From the NCBI RefSeq assembly GCF_900168055.1, contig NZ_FUYS01000004.1:1-64000 (forward strand): a stretch of DNA of 64,000 bases, read 5' to 3'. A program made the translations under genes and the position numbers. How positions within the stretch are numbered: position 1 is the stretch's first letter; each line of letters begins with the position of its first letter. This DNA is from Parapedobacter luteus (GTDB taxonomy: Bacteria > Bacteroidota > Bacteroidia > Sphingobacteriales > Sphingobacteriaceae). The notes under the pieces are model-generated. The model did not search any database, was not told the origin of the DNA, and saw nothing but the letters and a program-made list of their open reading frames with translations. This document shows, in pieces, positions 34,981 to 43,802 of this stretch.

Positions 34981-35569
34981 CGACCATAAGATATTGACCG
35001 AGGGGCTCCAGGGACTGATTGCTGAGTCAGGCATAGCCACCGTTGCCGGCGTGGCGCACAGCGCGGCGGCATGCCGCCTTTCCATCGGTTTCTGGAAACC
35101 GGATGTCGTGCTGCTGGACGTGGGCTTGCCGGATGGTAGCGGCATCGACCTGTGCAAGGAGCTGAAAACGCAGTTTCCCGGCATGAAGATACTGGCCCTG
35201 ACCACACACAACGAATACACCGTTGTGCGGCAGATGCTGGACAACGGCGCATCGGGTTATCTGATAAAGAATGCCATGGCCGACGAAGTGCTGGCCGGAA
35301 TACAAGCCGTTGCCGCGGGAAAAACCTTCCTCTGCCATGAAATTGACCTATTGATGAAGCGGCCGCAGGAAAAAAACATCTGGCTAAGCCAGCGCGAACG
35401 TGAGCTCCTGCGCCTGGTAACCGAAGGGTTGACCAATGCCGAAATTGCTGAGAAAATCTTTTTAAGTCCCGAAACCATCAAAGGTTACCGCAAAAATCTG
35501 TTACTGAAACTGGGGGCACGGAATACCGCGGTACTGGTAAAGATGGCCCTCGAACAGAAGTTAATCTGA
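34958..35569 (+). CDS. LuxR/NarL-type response regulator, 203 aa
   Basis: Receiver (VAIVDDHKILTEGLQGLI; phospho-Asp in DVVLLDVGLPDGSG; Lys in GYLIKNA) followed by a GerE/LuxR helix-turn-helix: LSQRERELLRLVTEGLTNAEIAEKIFLSPETIKGYRKNLL in pieces, ending near ARNTAVLVKMAL. Length is normal. The start lies inside the 3' end of the cognate kinase, giving translational coupling. The target is unknown; the divergent beta-helix/barrel operon is the nearest candidate. Confidence 0.95.
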   Translation: MIKVAIVDDHKILTEGLQGLIAESGIATVAGVAHSAAACRLSIGFWKPDVVLLDVGLPDGSGIDLCKELKTQFPGMKILALTTHNEYTVVRQMLDNGASGYLIKNAMADEVLAGIQAVAAGKTFLCHEIDLLMKRPQEKNIWLSQRERELLRLVTEGLTNAEIAEKIFLSPETIKGYRKNLLLKLGARNTAVLVKMALEQKLI

Positions 35570-35620
35570 TCCCGCCCTGTGGCACAGAAATTCCACCGTG
35601 CCCCGGGCGCACTCCTACCC

Positions 35621-35640
35621 TATCCGCCGGCTTGCGGATA
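35621..35640. terminator. Hairpin between the regulator and the convergent yigZ-like gene
   Basis: TATCCGC (35621-35627) and GCGGATA (35634-35640) form a perfect 7-bp stem with a 6-nt loop in the 135-nt gap between two converging genes. No U-tract on either side, so this is a weak terminator call. Confidence 0.35.
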
Positions 35641-35704
35641 AGCATCTGGATCTCAACAACGCGATATACGGATTAACTCATGGATTGTGCCAAGACCTGC
35701 ACCA

Positions 35705-36316
35705 TCAGTTGACAAAAAGCACTTCAATATGTTGCATGTTTTCCAGCCTGCCCAGTACCTTTTCAACCTGCCGTCGCCTCACGGCTACGTCCATGGTGCA
35801 ACGGTTATCAAAATCCTGCTTCAATACGCCCAACTCTTCCTCTTTCACGATACGCATCACCTCATTCATTTGCTCGTAACTGAACGATATGCGGTACACG
35901 TCTTTCACAGTGAGCTCCACGATATCGGCCGCACCCAACGCTTCCTGCGTGGCGGTCTTATACGCGTTGATAAGCCCCGGAACGCCCAACAGCGTACCGC
36001 CGAAATAACGGACGACCACCACGAGGATGTTGGTTATATCGTGCGACAGTAGCACGTTCAGTATCGGGCGCCCTGCTGTTCCGGACGGCTCGCCATCGTC
36101 ATTGATACGGAAAACGGAACGGTCCGGCGTGAGCCTGTAAGCCCAACAGTGGTGCCTGGCCTTCGGATGCTGAGCTTTCAGGGAAGCGACCAGATCCTTT
36201 ACCTCCGTCTCGCGTCGCAACGGATAGGCATACGCGATGAATTTACTTCCTTTTTCTCTGAATACGCCTTCTGCCGGGGCGGCTATCGTCTTATATGTGT
36301 CGTCAAACAGATTCAC
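35705..36316 (-). CDS. YigZ/IMPACT-family protein, 203 aa
   Basis: The N-terminal UPF0029/IMPACT domain carries FREKGSKFIAYAYPL, then KARHHCWAYRL and the family signature DDGEPSGTAGRPIL, followed by VVVVRYFGGTLLGVPGLINAY. The C-terminal DUF1949-like ferredoxin-type half completes the usual length of about 200. Cytoplasmic; proposed roles involve translation or proteolysis control but are not settled. The EamA transporter gene upstream overlaps it by 4 nt (ATGA). Confidence 0.92.
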   Translation of the reverse strand: MNLFDDTYKTIAAPAEGVFREKGSKFIAYAYPLRRETEVKDLVASLKAQHPKARHHCWAYRLTPDRSVFRINDDGEPSGTAGRPILNVLLSHDITNILVVVVRYFGGTLLGVPGLINAYKTATQEALGAADIVELTVKDVYRISFSYEQMNEVMRIVKEEELGVLKQDFDNRCTMDVAVRRRQVEKVLGRLENMQHIEVLFVN

Positions 36317-37173
36317 GAATAGGCAATGATAAAAACGGATACAACGGCCAAAAGTACCCCTATTTTATTGATCCGCGATAATTTTTCCTGGAAAAAAACC
36401 AAGCCGACAAGCGCGCCGAGTGCGATGACCCCCACGTTCATGCCCGTGAATACGGTGGACGGATTTTCGGGCAACGCCCGGTGGGCCATCATATAAAACA
36501 AAAAATTGCCGAGATTGAACGCACCCAGCACCAAGCCCCAGTATACGGCATGCATGGAAAAACGCCCCTTACCTTGTAAAATAACGATCAGGTAGCCGAA
36601 GGCAACCAGCATCGCCAGGCAGAAGATGACAAACAACGAAACGGTATACGGCGTGCCCGTATGCTGAGCAATGATCTTTAACAGGATATCGACCAAGCCA
36701 TAACCGAAAAAAACGGATAGCGGATAAAGCCACACCCGGTGGTTGAGACCGTATTGGTTACTTCCCCGGTGCCAGCCGATGCTGCATAAAATGCCTACGA
36801 ACCCTACAGCAACACCGATGAGCTTGCCGGTGTCGGGGGCTTCACGGAACAGCCAAAACGCAGCCAGCAATGAAATAAACAGCGAAAGCCGCTGCGCAAC
36901 TTCCGTACGGACAATGCCGGTGTGCCGGATGGATGCGCTGAGCAGCACGAAAATACCCGGAAGCAGTACGGCCAGCGACAAATAAATGCCTACCGGAGCC
37001 TCCGTGATAACAACGTCACTGAAATCGGGCCGCAGCACGGCCCAGCTCCCCAAAACAGTAACCGGATAATTCCAGACAATAATCTGCCGGGTATCCACAT
37101 GGTGCCGCCTGGCCAGCTTGAGAATGACAGAGACGGTAACACTACACACCACACTAAGCAATACGTATACCAT
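36313..37173 (-). CDS. EamA/DMT-family transporter, 286 aa
   Basis: Ten hydrophobic segments in two five-helix halves, from MVYVLLSVVCSVTVSVILKL to IGVLLAVVSVFIIAYS. The last, GLVFFQEKLSRINKIGVLLAVV, is the typical EamA end (E-x-L-s-x-x-x-x-x-G). Inner membrane; a drug or metabolite exporter of undefined substrate. The first half contains VAQRLSLFISLLAAFWLFREA, the matching repeat signature. It overlaps the yigZ-like gene by 4 nt and is divergent from valS, 103 nt away. Confidence 0.85.
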   Translation of the reverse strand: MVYVLLSVVCSVTVSVILKLARRHHVDTRQIIVWNYPVTVLGSWAVLRPDFSDVVITEAPVGIYLSLAVLLPGIFVLLSASIRHTGIVRTEVAQRLSLFISLLAAFWLFREAPDTGKLIGVAVGFVGILCSIGWHRGSNQYGLNHRVWLYPLSVFFGYGLVDILLKIIAQHTGTPYTVSLFVIFCLAMLVAFGYLIVILQGKGRFSMHAVYWGLVLGAFNLGNFLFYMMAHRALPENPSTVFTGMNVGVIALGALVGLVFFQEKLSRINKIGVLLAVVSVFIIAYS

Positions 37174-37220
37174 ATACCTGAGGTTTGTGCCGGCGAAGTT
37201 AAGGATAATGCGGCCTATTT

Positions 37221-37251
37221 TTGCTTTAATTGCTAAGTTTGGCTAAGTTTG
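37221..37251 (+). promoter_or_regulatory. valS promoter
   Basis: TTG (37221-37223, end of TTTTTG), 20-nt spacer, TAAGTTTG (37244-37251). A second TAAGTTTG lies 10 nt upstream at 37234-37241. The ATG follows 25 nt after the proximal box. Confidence 0.65.
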
Positions 37252-37276
37252 CGTCCCTTAAACGTGTAGCAATTCA

Positions 37277-39904
37277 ATGAGCATATCAAAGACATATAAC
37301 CCCAAGGAAGCCGAAGATAAGTGGTACAGTTACTGGATGGAAAAAGGCTTTTTCCGTTCCACACCGGATGATCGCGAGCCCTACACCATCGTGATGCCTC
37401 CCCCCAACGTAACCGGCGTACTGCACATGGGGCATATGCTCAACAACACCATACAGGATGTGCTGATCCGCCGCGCCCGCATGCAGGGCAAAAATGCCTG
37501 TTGGGTACCCGGCACAGACCATGCCTCCATTGCCACGGAAGCCAAAGTGGTCGCGATGCTCAAAGAAAAAGGCATCGATAAGAAAGATTTAACACGTGAG
37601 CAGTTCCTTGAACATGCCTGGGAATGGAAAGAAAAATATGGAGGCATCATCCTCAAACAGTTGGAAAAACTGGGGGCATCGTGCGATTGGGATCGCACGA
37701 AATTCACGATGGACCCCGACCTGTCCGACGCAGTGATTGATACGTTTATCCGGCTGTACCGGAAAGGATACATCTACCGGGGTGTACGGATGGTCAACTG
37801 GGATCCACAGGGGCGCACCGCGCTCTCGGATGAGGAGGTCATCCGCAAAGAAGTGAATCAAACACTTTACTATGTCCGCTATGCCGTGAAGGATGCCGAC
37901 GGTGATGCGCACGCCTACCTGACCATTGCGACCACGCGACCGGAAACCATCATGGCCGATACGGCGGTGTGCATCAATCCCAACGACCCGAGGTATGCTC
38001 ACCTGAAAGGCAAGACGGCTTTGGTTCCGATTATTAACCGTGAAATACCGATTATCGAAGATGAGTACGTCGACATGGAATTCGGCACAGGCTGCCTCAA
38101 AGTAACTCCTGCCCATGATTTGAATGACTATGAGCTGGGGCAGAAACACAACCTGGAAGTGATTGACATCCTCAACGACGACGGCACACTCAATGAAAAG
38201 GCGCAAATACTGGTCGGCGAAGACCGCTTCAAAGCCCGCAAGTTGGTGGCCAAGCTGCTGGAAGAAGCCGGGCAGCTCGAAAAGACCGAGCCCTACAAAT
38301 CGCAGGTGGGCTTCTCCGAGCGCACCGACGCGGCCATCGAGCCGAAGCTGTCCATGCAGTGGTTCTGCCGGATGCAGGAACTGGCCAGGCCAGCGCTGGA
38401 CTATATGCTGAACGGCGAGGTCAAGCTGATTCCCGACAAGTTCATCAACACCTACCGCCACTGGATGGAAAACATCAAAGACTGGACCATCAGCCGTCAG
38501 TTGTGGTGGGGCCAGCGTATCCCCGCGTGGTACAATGCGCACAACGAATGGGTGGTAGCCAAGACTGAAGAAGAAGCACGCGAGTTATTTGAAGCGGAAG
38601 GCAAGTCTGCCGAGGGCATCCGGCAGGAAGACGATGTATTGGATACCTGGTTTTCATCTGGCTTGTGGCCCATGTCTGTATTTGATGGCACCCGCCATCC
38701 GGAAAATGCGGATATCCGCTATTATTACCCGACAAGTGATTTGGTAACGGCTCCTGAAATCCTGTTTTTCTGGGTAGCCCGTATGATTATCTTCGGCCAT
38801 GAGTACAGGGGCATGCCTCCTTTCAAAAATGTATATCTCACAGGCATTGTGCGCGACAAATTGGGTCGAAAAATGTCAAAATCGCTTGGCAATTCGCCTG
38901 ATCCTATCGAGCTCATGGCACAATATGGCACAGATGGTGTACGTGTGGGCATGTTACTTTCGTCGCCGGCAGGCAACGACCTGATGTTTGACGTGGCCTA
39001 CTGCGAACAAGGCCGCAACTTCGCCAACAAAATATGGAATGCATTCCGGTTGGTGAAGGGGTGGGAAATCGCGGACATCCCCGCTTCATCCGCCCAACGT
39101 GAAGCCGCTAATTGGTTCGCGCATCGCTTCAACCAAGCGGTTGCCGAGATCGAAGGCCACTTTAGCAACTACCGCATATCCGATGCGCTGATGGCCACCT
39201 ACAAGCTCATATGGGATGATTTCTGTTCGTGGTACCTGGAGCTGGTGAAACCTGCATATCAACAACCCATTGCCGCGGAAGCTTTTGAGGCGACCAAGGG
39301 ATTCTTTGAATCTGTACTTAAACTCATCCATCCTTTTATGCCATTTATCAGCGAGGAACTCTGGCATGACGAACTCTTTGGCGTGAGGGGTGAACTTGAT
39401 TGTTGCATCATCGCCGACTATCCCAAAACGGGAGCTTTCGATGAACAGGCGTTAGGCGATTTCACCGTACTACAACAGGTGGTTTCGGAGATCCGTAACC
39501 TCCGCAATGCTAAGCAAATTTCTCCAAAAACACCGTTGCCGCTGGCTATCCATGCTTCGTCAGGCATCGATTTCAACCGATATGCTGAAAGTATCCAAAA
39601 GATGGCCAATGTATCAGACGTCAGCTTCGTTGAAGGGAAACAGGCCGGAGCAACCAGCTTTTTGGTAGGAAAAGACGAATTTTACGTGAGCATCGCCCAA
39701 CGTATTGACGTCGAAGCTGAACGCGAGCGCATCACCAAAGAAATCGATTACCTCAACGGATTTTTGAAATCCGTAAATGCGAAGCTTGGCAACGAACGCT
39801 TTGTACAGCATGCTAAGCCGGAAATCGTAGCTAATGAACGGAATAAGAAAGCGGACGCCGAGGCGAAAATCAAAATGTTGGAAGAAAGCTTGGCTAATCT
39901 TTAG
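37277..39904 (+). CDS. valS: Valine--tRNA ligase, 875 aa
   Basis: Class I aminoacyl-tRNA synthetase that charges tRNA-Val. PPPNVTGVLHMGHML contains the HIGH motif in its HMGH form, and GRKMSKSLGNSPDP is the KMSKS loop. Between them lies the editing domain with TTRPETIMADTAV and GTGCLKVTPAHD. The tRNA-binding anticodon domain and a C-terminal coiled coil (RERITKEIDYLNGFLKSVN) finish the protein. 875 residues is the normal Bacteroidota length. Housekeeping gene; ends 49 nt from the convergent polysaccharide synthase gene with no obvious terminator between. Confidence 0.98.
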   Translation: MSISKTYNPKEAEDKWYSYWMEKGFFRSTPDDREPYTIVMPPPNVTGVLHMGHMLNNTIQDVLIRRARMQGKNACWVPGTDHASIATEAKVVAMLKEKGIDKKDLTREQFLEHAWEWKEKYGGIILKQLEKLGASCDWDRTKFTMDPDLSDAVIDTFIRLYRKGYIYRGVRMVNWDPQGRTALSDEEVIRKEVNQTLYYVRYAVKDADGDAHAYLTIATTRPETIMADTAVCINPNDPRYAHLKGKTALVPIINREIPIIEDEYVDMEFGTGCLKVTPAHDLNDYELGQKHNLEVIDILNDDGTLNEKAQILVGEDRFKARKLVAKLLEEAGQLEKTEPYKSQVGFSERTDAAIEPKLSMQWFCRMQELARPALDYMLNGEVKLIPDKFINTYRHWMENIKDWTISRQLWWGQRIPAWYNAHNEWVVAKTEEEARELFEAEGKSAEGIRQEDDVLDTWFSSGLWPMSVFDGTRHPENADIRYYYPTSDLVTAPEILFFWVARMIIFGHEYRGMPPFKNVYLTGIVRDKLGRKMSKSLGNSPDPIELMAQYGTDGVRVGMLLSSPAGNDLMFDVAYCEQGRNFANKIWNAFRLVKGWEIADIPASSAQREAANWFAHRFNQAVAEIEGHFSNYRISDALMATYKLIWDDFCSWYLELVKPAYQQPIAAEAFEATKGFFESVLKLIHPFMPFISEELWHDELFGVRGELDCCIIADYPKTGAFDEQALGDFTVLQQVVSEIRNLRNAKQISPKTPLPLAIHASSGIDFNRYAESIQKMANVSDVSFVEGKQAGATSFLVGKDEFYVSIAQRIDVEAERERITKEIDYLNGFLKSVNAKLGNERFVQHAKPEIVANERNKKADAEAKIKMLEESLANL

Positions 39905-39953
39905 GTCGGCCAGCGTGACCGTTGCCTTGCCTGTCATCTCCAGCGTTTTGGAC

Positions 39954-42900
39954 CTAATACGTCTCATCAACGTCATTGTCAAGCCTAAACGATGCGAGGG
40001 CTTCCTCCGGCCAATGTAATGTGTTCAAAGGCGTATGGAGTTTGGATGATATCATTTTAACGTGGTTATCACCTGAAACCGCTAAAGCAATCCTGAAATT
40101 TGCCGGATTTCCGGGCACGCGGAAGGTGATGTCTACGCCTTTTCCCAAGGTTTTGGTTTCCAGCGGCTCACCGTAATGATTGGTTTTAATCAATTTCCAT
40201 TCCGGCATTAGTCCATCATTGTCTTTCAGCAACCGCCAATCCTTACCATCGCGCAATAATACACGATACGTGACGGATTTATTTTTGCTGATTGTTGTGG
40301 CCGGCAACAATATTTTCAATTCGGGCAGTTCCCGTGGCAGTTCGGCACCGTCCCAGCGGTTTGCCAACCGGTGCATTTCAAATTTACTGTTCCCTGAACC
40401 ATCCAGCAATCCATCAAACGAGACAAACCCGGGAGTTTGTTCGTCTTGCCAATTGGCAATAAAAAAGCCGGATCGGAGCTCAGGAATTGCTAAGTAATCG
40501 GAGGCATTTATTCTACTATAAAAATGCGGCGACTCAAGATTTTCTAATCCGGATCCCATAGCTGCTCCATCTCCTACCGCTAAACCAAAGCAGTCGATGT
40601 CAGGGATGTAATGGTGAAGCCAACCCATATGCTCACTTAGCTTACTGTCGACTTCGATGTCTACGCTAACGGGCCTATTGGGGTCCATTGATTTAATTTT
40701 AGCTACCAGCTTTTGCAGCCACAACACATAAGCCTCGTTATGGTAATACAGATCAGGCTTGTAATGATTAGCATACATTCTACGCAATGGGCTGTTTCCG
40801 ATATTCCACATTATTATGGCCTCATTATCTTTCAAGGCTGCTACCGTTTTCAATATCCGGGCCGCATAGCTGTCCAACTCCGCACGGTTTGATATAAAAT
40901 CAGCATTGCTGGGCAACCAAAAGCCATAGCTGACATCCAGCCCTTTTTGCCGCGCTACATGTAATATATTAAGGTCATAGAAAGTGGGGCCAAAATGCTT
41001 CACCGTATTGAATCCCATTTCCTTCATCTTGGAAAAATCGGCAGCAATTTCCTTTTTCCTCAACGCGTGACCATTTGTGGACCAGTTTTGCCCCTTCGTA
41101 TAATTAACACCTTTGATATGATGAAATGACACGCCGCCGGAGCGCCGGACGGTGGTGTCCGCAGGGCGAGCAAGGGTCTCGTTAATCGGCCTGTTTGTAA
41201 GCCATTGGGTTTGCCTACGGGTATTGTTTAGTGCCTTACCTAAACTGCCGAAATCCTCGATCGTCCAGTCCAAAAAAACATCGCTTTCCGGATCCGGCGT
41301 ATTATAATCGATATTGGCATTAAAAAAGACAACTGCCCCAATCTCCGGAAACCGCTCCTTTATGTCTTTAAAAGCCGTTTGAAACCAGTATGTTTGTTGG
41401 CCTTCCGCCGGTAACGAGCCCATTTCTGCCAACATAACGGGTATGCCTGATTGAAAAATAGGCTGTTCGTGGAAAGGCATGTAAAGCTCCTTCATACTGT
41501 ACCATTTCCCGTCATTATTCCTTGATCCATAATTAAGGTTGGTCACTCCTATCCAATCTACATAGCGCCTGCCAGGGAAATAGGATGTTACGGCCTCGGG
41601 CTTCCAAGGATTCCAGACCCAAATAGCATTATAAGCTCCGCTACGGTTGAAATACCGGTGTATGTACCGCCAGGCCGCTTTAAATTCTTCGGCGGTATTC
41701 TGGCCGACCGCGGACCAAGGGTATTGCGGATTGTCTGCTTCGTGCGCAAACCGGATAAAAATCGGGCGGTTTACCGACTTGACCTGACCGGAAAAACGGG
41801 CCAGATAGTCGTCATAATCTCCTTTCAGAATAGCTGCAAACACGCGCTGTTCCTTGTCGTTATCGGATTTACCTTTCAGTTGATCAAATAGACTTTGCCT
41901 TGGCTCCCAAGTTATCATCGGGATGGAACCGAGCTCGTAAATGGAATCCAGCAGGTGGACGGGCAAATCACATTGAGGCTCGTCTCCCCAAGGTACATAA
42001 CACGAGACGACACCAAAAGATATATTGCTTTGCTGTGCAAGCTCCTTCACTCGGCGCACCACCGTGAGCCCATTGGATTGCTGAGGAAAAAACACGCCAG
42101 GGACCAGGGTGGCGCTGCTATATTGCTCACCTGCCGAATACCCTTCTTTTTCTGGCTGGGTATTTATATGATAAAGGATGTAACATCCGATAAGCGCCGT
42201 AAGCATCAACGCCGTACTCCTCACTCCACGGTAAACATGCCGTCTAAATTTCCAGAACGATTTTTTGAACTCAGCTATGACAGCCATCAACGGTCTCAGC
42301 AGCCAATTGCGTTCTTTAAACCGCCTGAATCGATACTGTTGGCTTGCAACAATCGAAAACGACAAAATAAGGCAGTTGATCGCGGCGAAACCCGCCATAA
42401 TAAAATTATACGGATTCCAGTCATTGGATAATCCGTAAGCAACAGCTGCCAATGACACCGCGATGACTAATAGATTTGGGATGTTCAACCGCCAGTTACT
42501 GTCTTCGCTATCATCTTTCGGCGTGGGGATATAAGGGACCTTTTTCCGAAGAAGGGTGTAAATCAACCCAGTAAGAAAGATCCACCATGTGCCTATCATC
42601 AACAAGCCTCCGACAATATGGACACCCCGCTCCTCTTCTTCCATCACCCACTTTTGGACAAAAAGCCGGATAAGCAAAATGGACATAAATAACGGAAAAC
42701 CAATGGTGACGAAATTGAACAAGTCGAAATTTATGGGGCTCGTATTGAGCAGCAGGGAAATAACAGGTATCAAGAAATTAATTAAAATAAAGACACCCGA
42801 CAAATAGTATATCGGTATGGCACCATAATGCAACTTTTGTTGCCAAGTAAATTTTCCGAAAAGGCGGGGATAGGAAGTCACGAACAGCTCAAAAACACCC

Positions 42901-43802
42901 CGCGCCCATTTCAACTGTTGGCTGTAATACGCAGATAAGGTAGACGGGACCAACCCTCGGGCAACGACCGCGGGCACATATACGGACTTCCAGCCTTTGG
43001 CGTGGAGTTGCATCGCCGTATGCATATCCTCCGCCAAACCCGCGGCGTGCCCCCCGATGGAATCCAACGCAGCACGCCTAAACGTACAATTAGCACCGAT
43101 AGCAAGTACGGTACCGTATGTATTCATGGACATCATAATGGGGCCATAAAATTGATAAGTCTGCTGTGCGGCACCTTTCGCAATGAGCCCCTGGTCTTGA
43201 TTTTTATAGGCTTGGACAATTTGTACGAAGCCCACGTTCGGATCGTTGAAGTGGGAAACTATGGGATCTAAAAAATCAGGGAACGGTACATGGTCGGGAT
43301 CCAGAATCACACAAAGCTCCGCAGACGAATATTTTAATGCATTGTTTATATTGCCGGCTTTTGCATCTATTTTAACAGTTCTGGTGATGTGGAATACACC
43401 AAGCTCTTTGCAAAGGTTTTTTAGGTATGGGTCATCGGCCTCGTCACACAGGAAGGTTTGGTGGGGGTATTTGATTGCTTGAATAGCCATCAACGTTTCC
43501 CGAATCATTTCATAAGGCTCACCTGCGCAGAATGTCGTAAATATATCGACGGTAAACGGCCTCTCGTGCTTAGGTATATCTGGTACGGCAATACAAACGT
43601 AGTGAATCCATTCATGCACTATCTTGAGGCATGCGAAGACAAATGTAGCAATCAGCATCCAATACAGTGCCGGATATTCCGCGTTGGTGCCCAATATTTC
43701 TTTTAAGAAGAGCACCATGCATAAAGCGCCTATGGCAACCATCAGGCGCAGGGTATAACGCTCTCGTTTCGACGGCTTAATTACTGGTTTAGTTCTTTTC
43801 AT
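39954..43802 (-). CDS. Fusion protein: cellulose-synthase-like GT2 + GH26-like hydrolase + degenerate TIM-barrel glycosidase domain, 1282 aa
   Basis: Two N-terminal helices (about 20-70) precede a processive GT2 domain (about 80-310) with FLCDEADDP, the DxD-type ILDPDH, LAEDMHTA and QQLKW. Six more helices follow (about 320-590), so what comes next should lie outside the inner membrane. Residues about 560-860 resemble GH26: IFIRFAHEADN puts the acid/base Glu near 688, and IPVMLAEMGS the nucleophile Glu near 793. Residues about 890-1180 form a second TIM barrel like the glycosidase encoded upstream, but the acid position reads WNIGNS (about 999-1004), so it is probably non-catalytic; a beta domain ends the chain. 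It likely makes and trims a beta-linked exopolysaccharide. The frame extends to 43928, but 43802 overlaps the upstream gene by 14 nt and starts cleanly (MKRTKP). Confidence 0.9.
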   Translation of the reverse strand: MKRTKPVIKPSKRERYTLRLMVAIGALCMVLFLKEILGTNAEYPALYWMLIATFVFACLKIVHEWIHYVCIAVPDIPKHERPFTVDIFTTFCAGEPYEMIRETLMAIQAIKYPHQTFLCDEADDPYLKNLCKELGVFHITRTVKIDAKAGNINNALKYSSAELCVILDPDHVPFPDFLDPIVSHFNDPNVGFVQIVQAYKNQDQGLIAKGAAQQTYQFYGPIMMSMNTYGTVLAIGANCTFRRAALDSIGGHAAGLAEDMHTAMQLHAKGWKSVYVPAVVARGLVPSTLSAYYSQQLKWARGVFELFVTSYPRLFGKFTWQQKLHYGAIPIYYLSGVFILINFLIPVISLLLNTSPINFDLFNFVTIGFPLFMSILLIRLFVQKWVMEEEERGVHIVGGLLMIGTWWIFLTGLIYTLLRKKVPYIPTPKDDSEDSNWRLNIPNLLVIAVSLAAVAYGLSNDWNPYNFIMAGFAAINCLILSFSIVASQQYRFRRFKERNWLLRPLMAVIAEFKKSFWKFRRHVYRGVRSTALMLTALIGCYILYHINTQPEKEGYSAGEQYSSATLVPGVFFPQQSNGLTVVRRVKELAQQSNISFGVVSCYVPWGDEPQCDLPVHLLDSIYELGSIPMITWEPRQSLFDQLKGKSDNDKEQRVFAAILKGDYDDYLARFSGQVKSVNRPIFIRFAHEADNPQYPWSAVGQNTAEEFKAAWRYIHRYFNRSGAYNAIWVWNPWKPEAVTSYFPGRRYVDWIGVTNLNYGSRNNDGKWYSMKELYMPFHEQPIFQSGIPVMLAEMGSLPAEGQQTYWFQTAFKDIKERFPEIGAVVFFNANIDYNTPDPESDVFLDWTIEDFGSLGKALNNTRRQTQWLTNRPINETLARPADTTVRRSGGVSFHHIKGVNYTKGQNWSTNGHALRKKEIAADFSKMKEMGFNTVKHFGPTFYDLNILHVARQKGLDVSYGFWLPSNADFISNRAELDSYAARILKTVAALKDNEAIIMWNIGNSPLRRMYANHYKPDLYYHNEAYVLWLQKLVAKIKSMDPNRPVSVDIEVDSKLSEHMGWLHHYIPDIDCFGLAVGDGAAMGSGLENLESPHFYSRINASDYLAIPELRSGFFIANWQDEQTPGFVSFDGLLDGSGNSKFEMHRLANRWDGAELPRELPELKILLPATTISKNKSVTYRVLLRDGKDWRLLKDNDGLMPEWKLIKTNHYGEPLETKTLGKGVDITFRVPGNPANFRIALAVSGDNHVKMISSKLHTPLNTLHWPEEALASFRLDNDVDETY

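Noticed and set aside
34603-35244. 213-residue open frame on the minus strand
   Set aside because: Antisense to the kinase HATPase domain and the regulator, both of which have complete motif sets.
35598-35879. Open frame on the + strand after the LuxR-type regulator
   Set aside because: Mostly antisense to the yigZ-like gene; composition (Cys/Ser/His runs) is not protein-like.
42589-43271. Several open frames on the + strand across the GT2 fusion gene
   Set aside because: Antisense to a long gene with clear GT2 motifs; no independent features.
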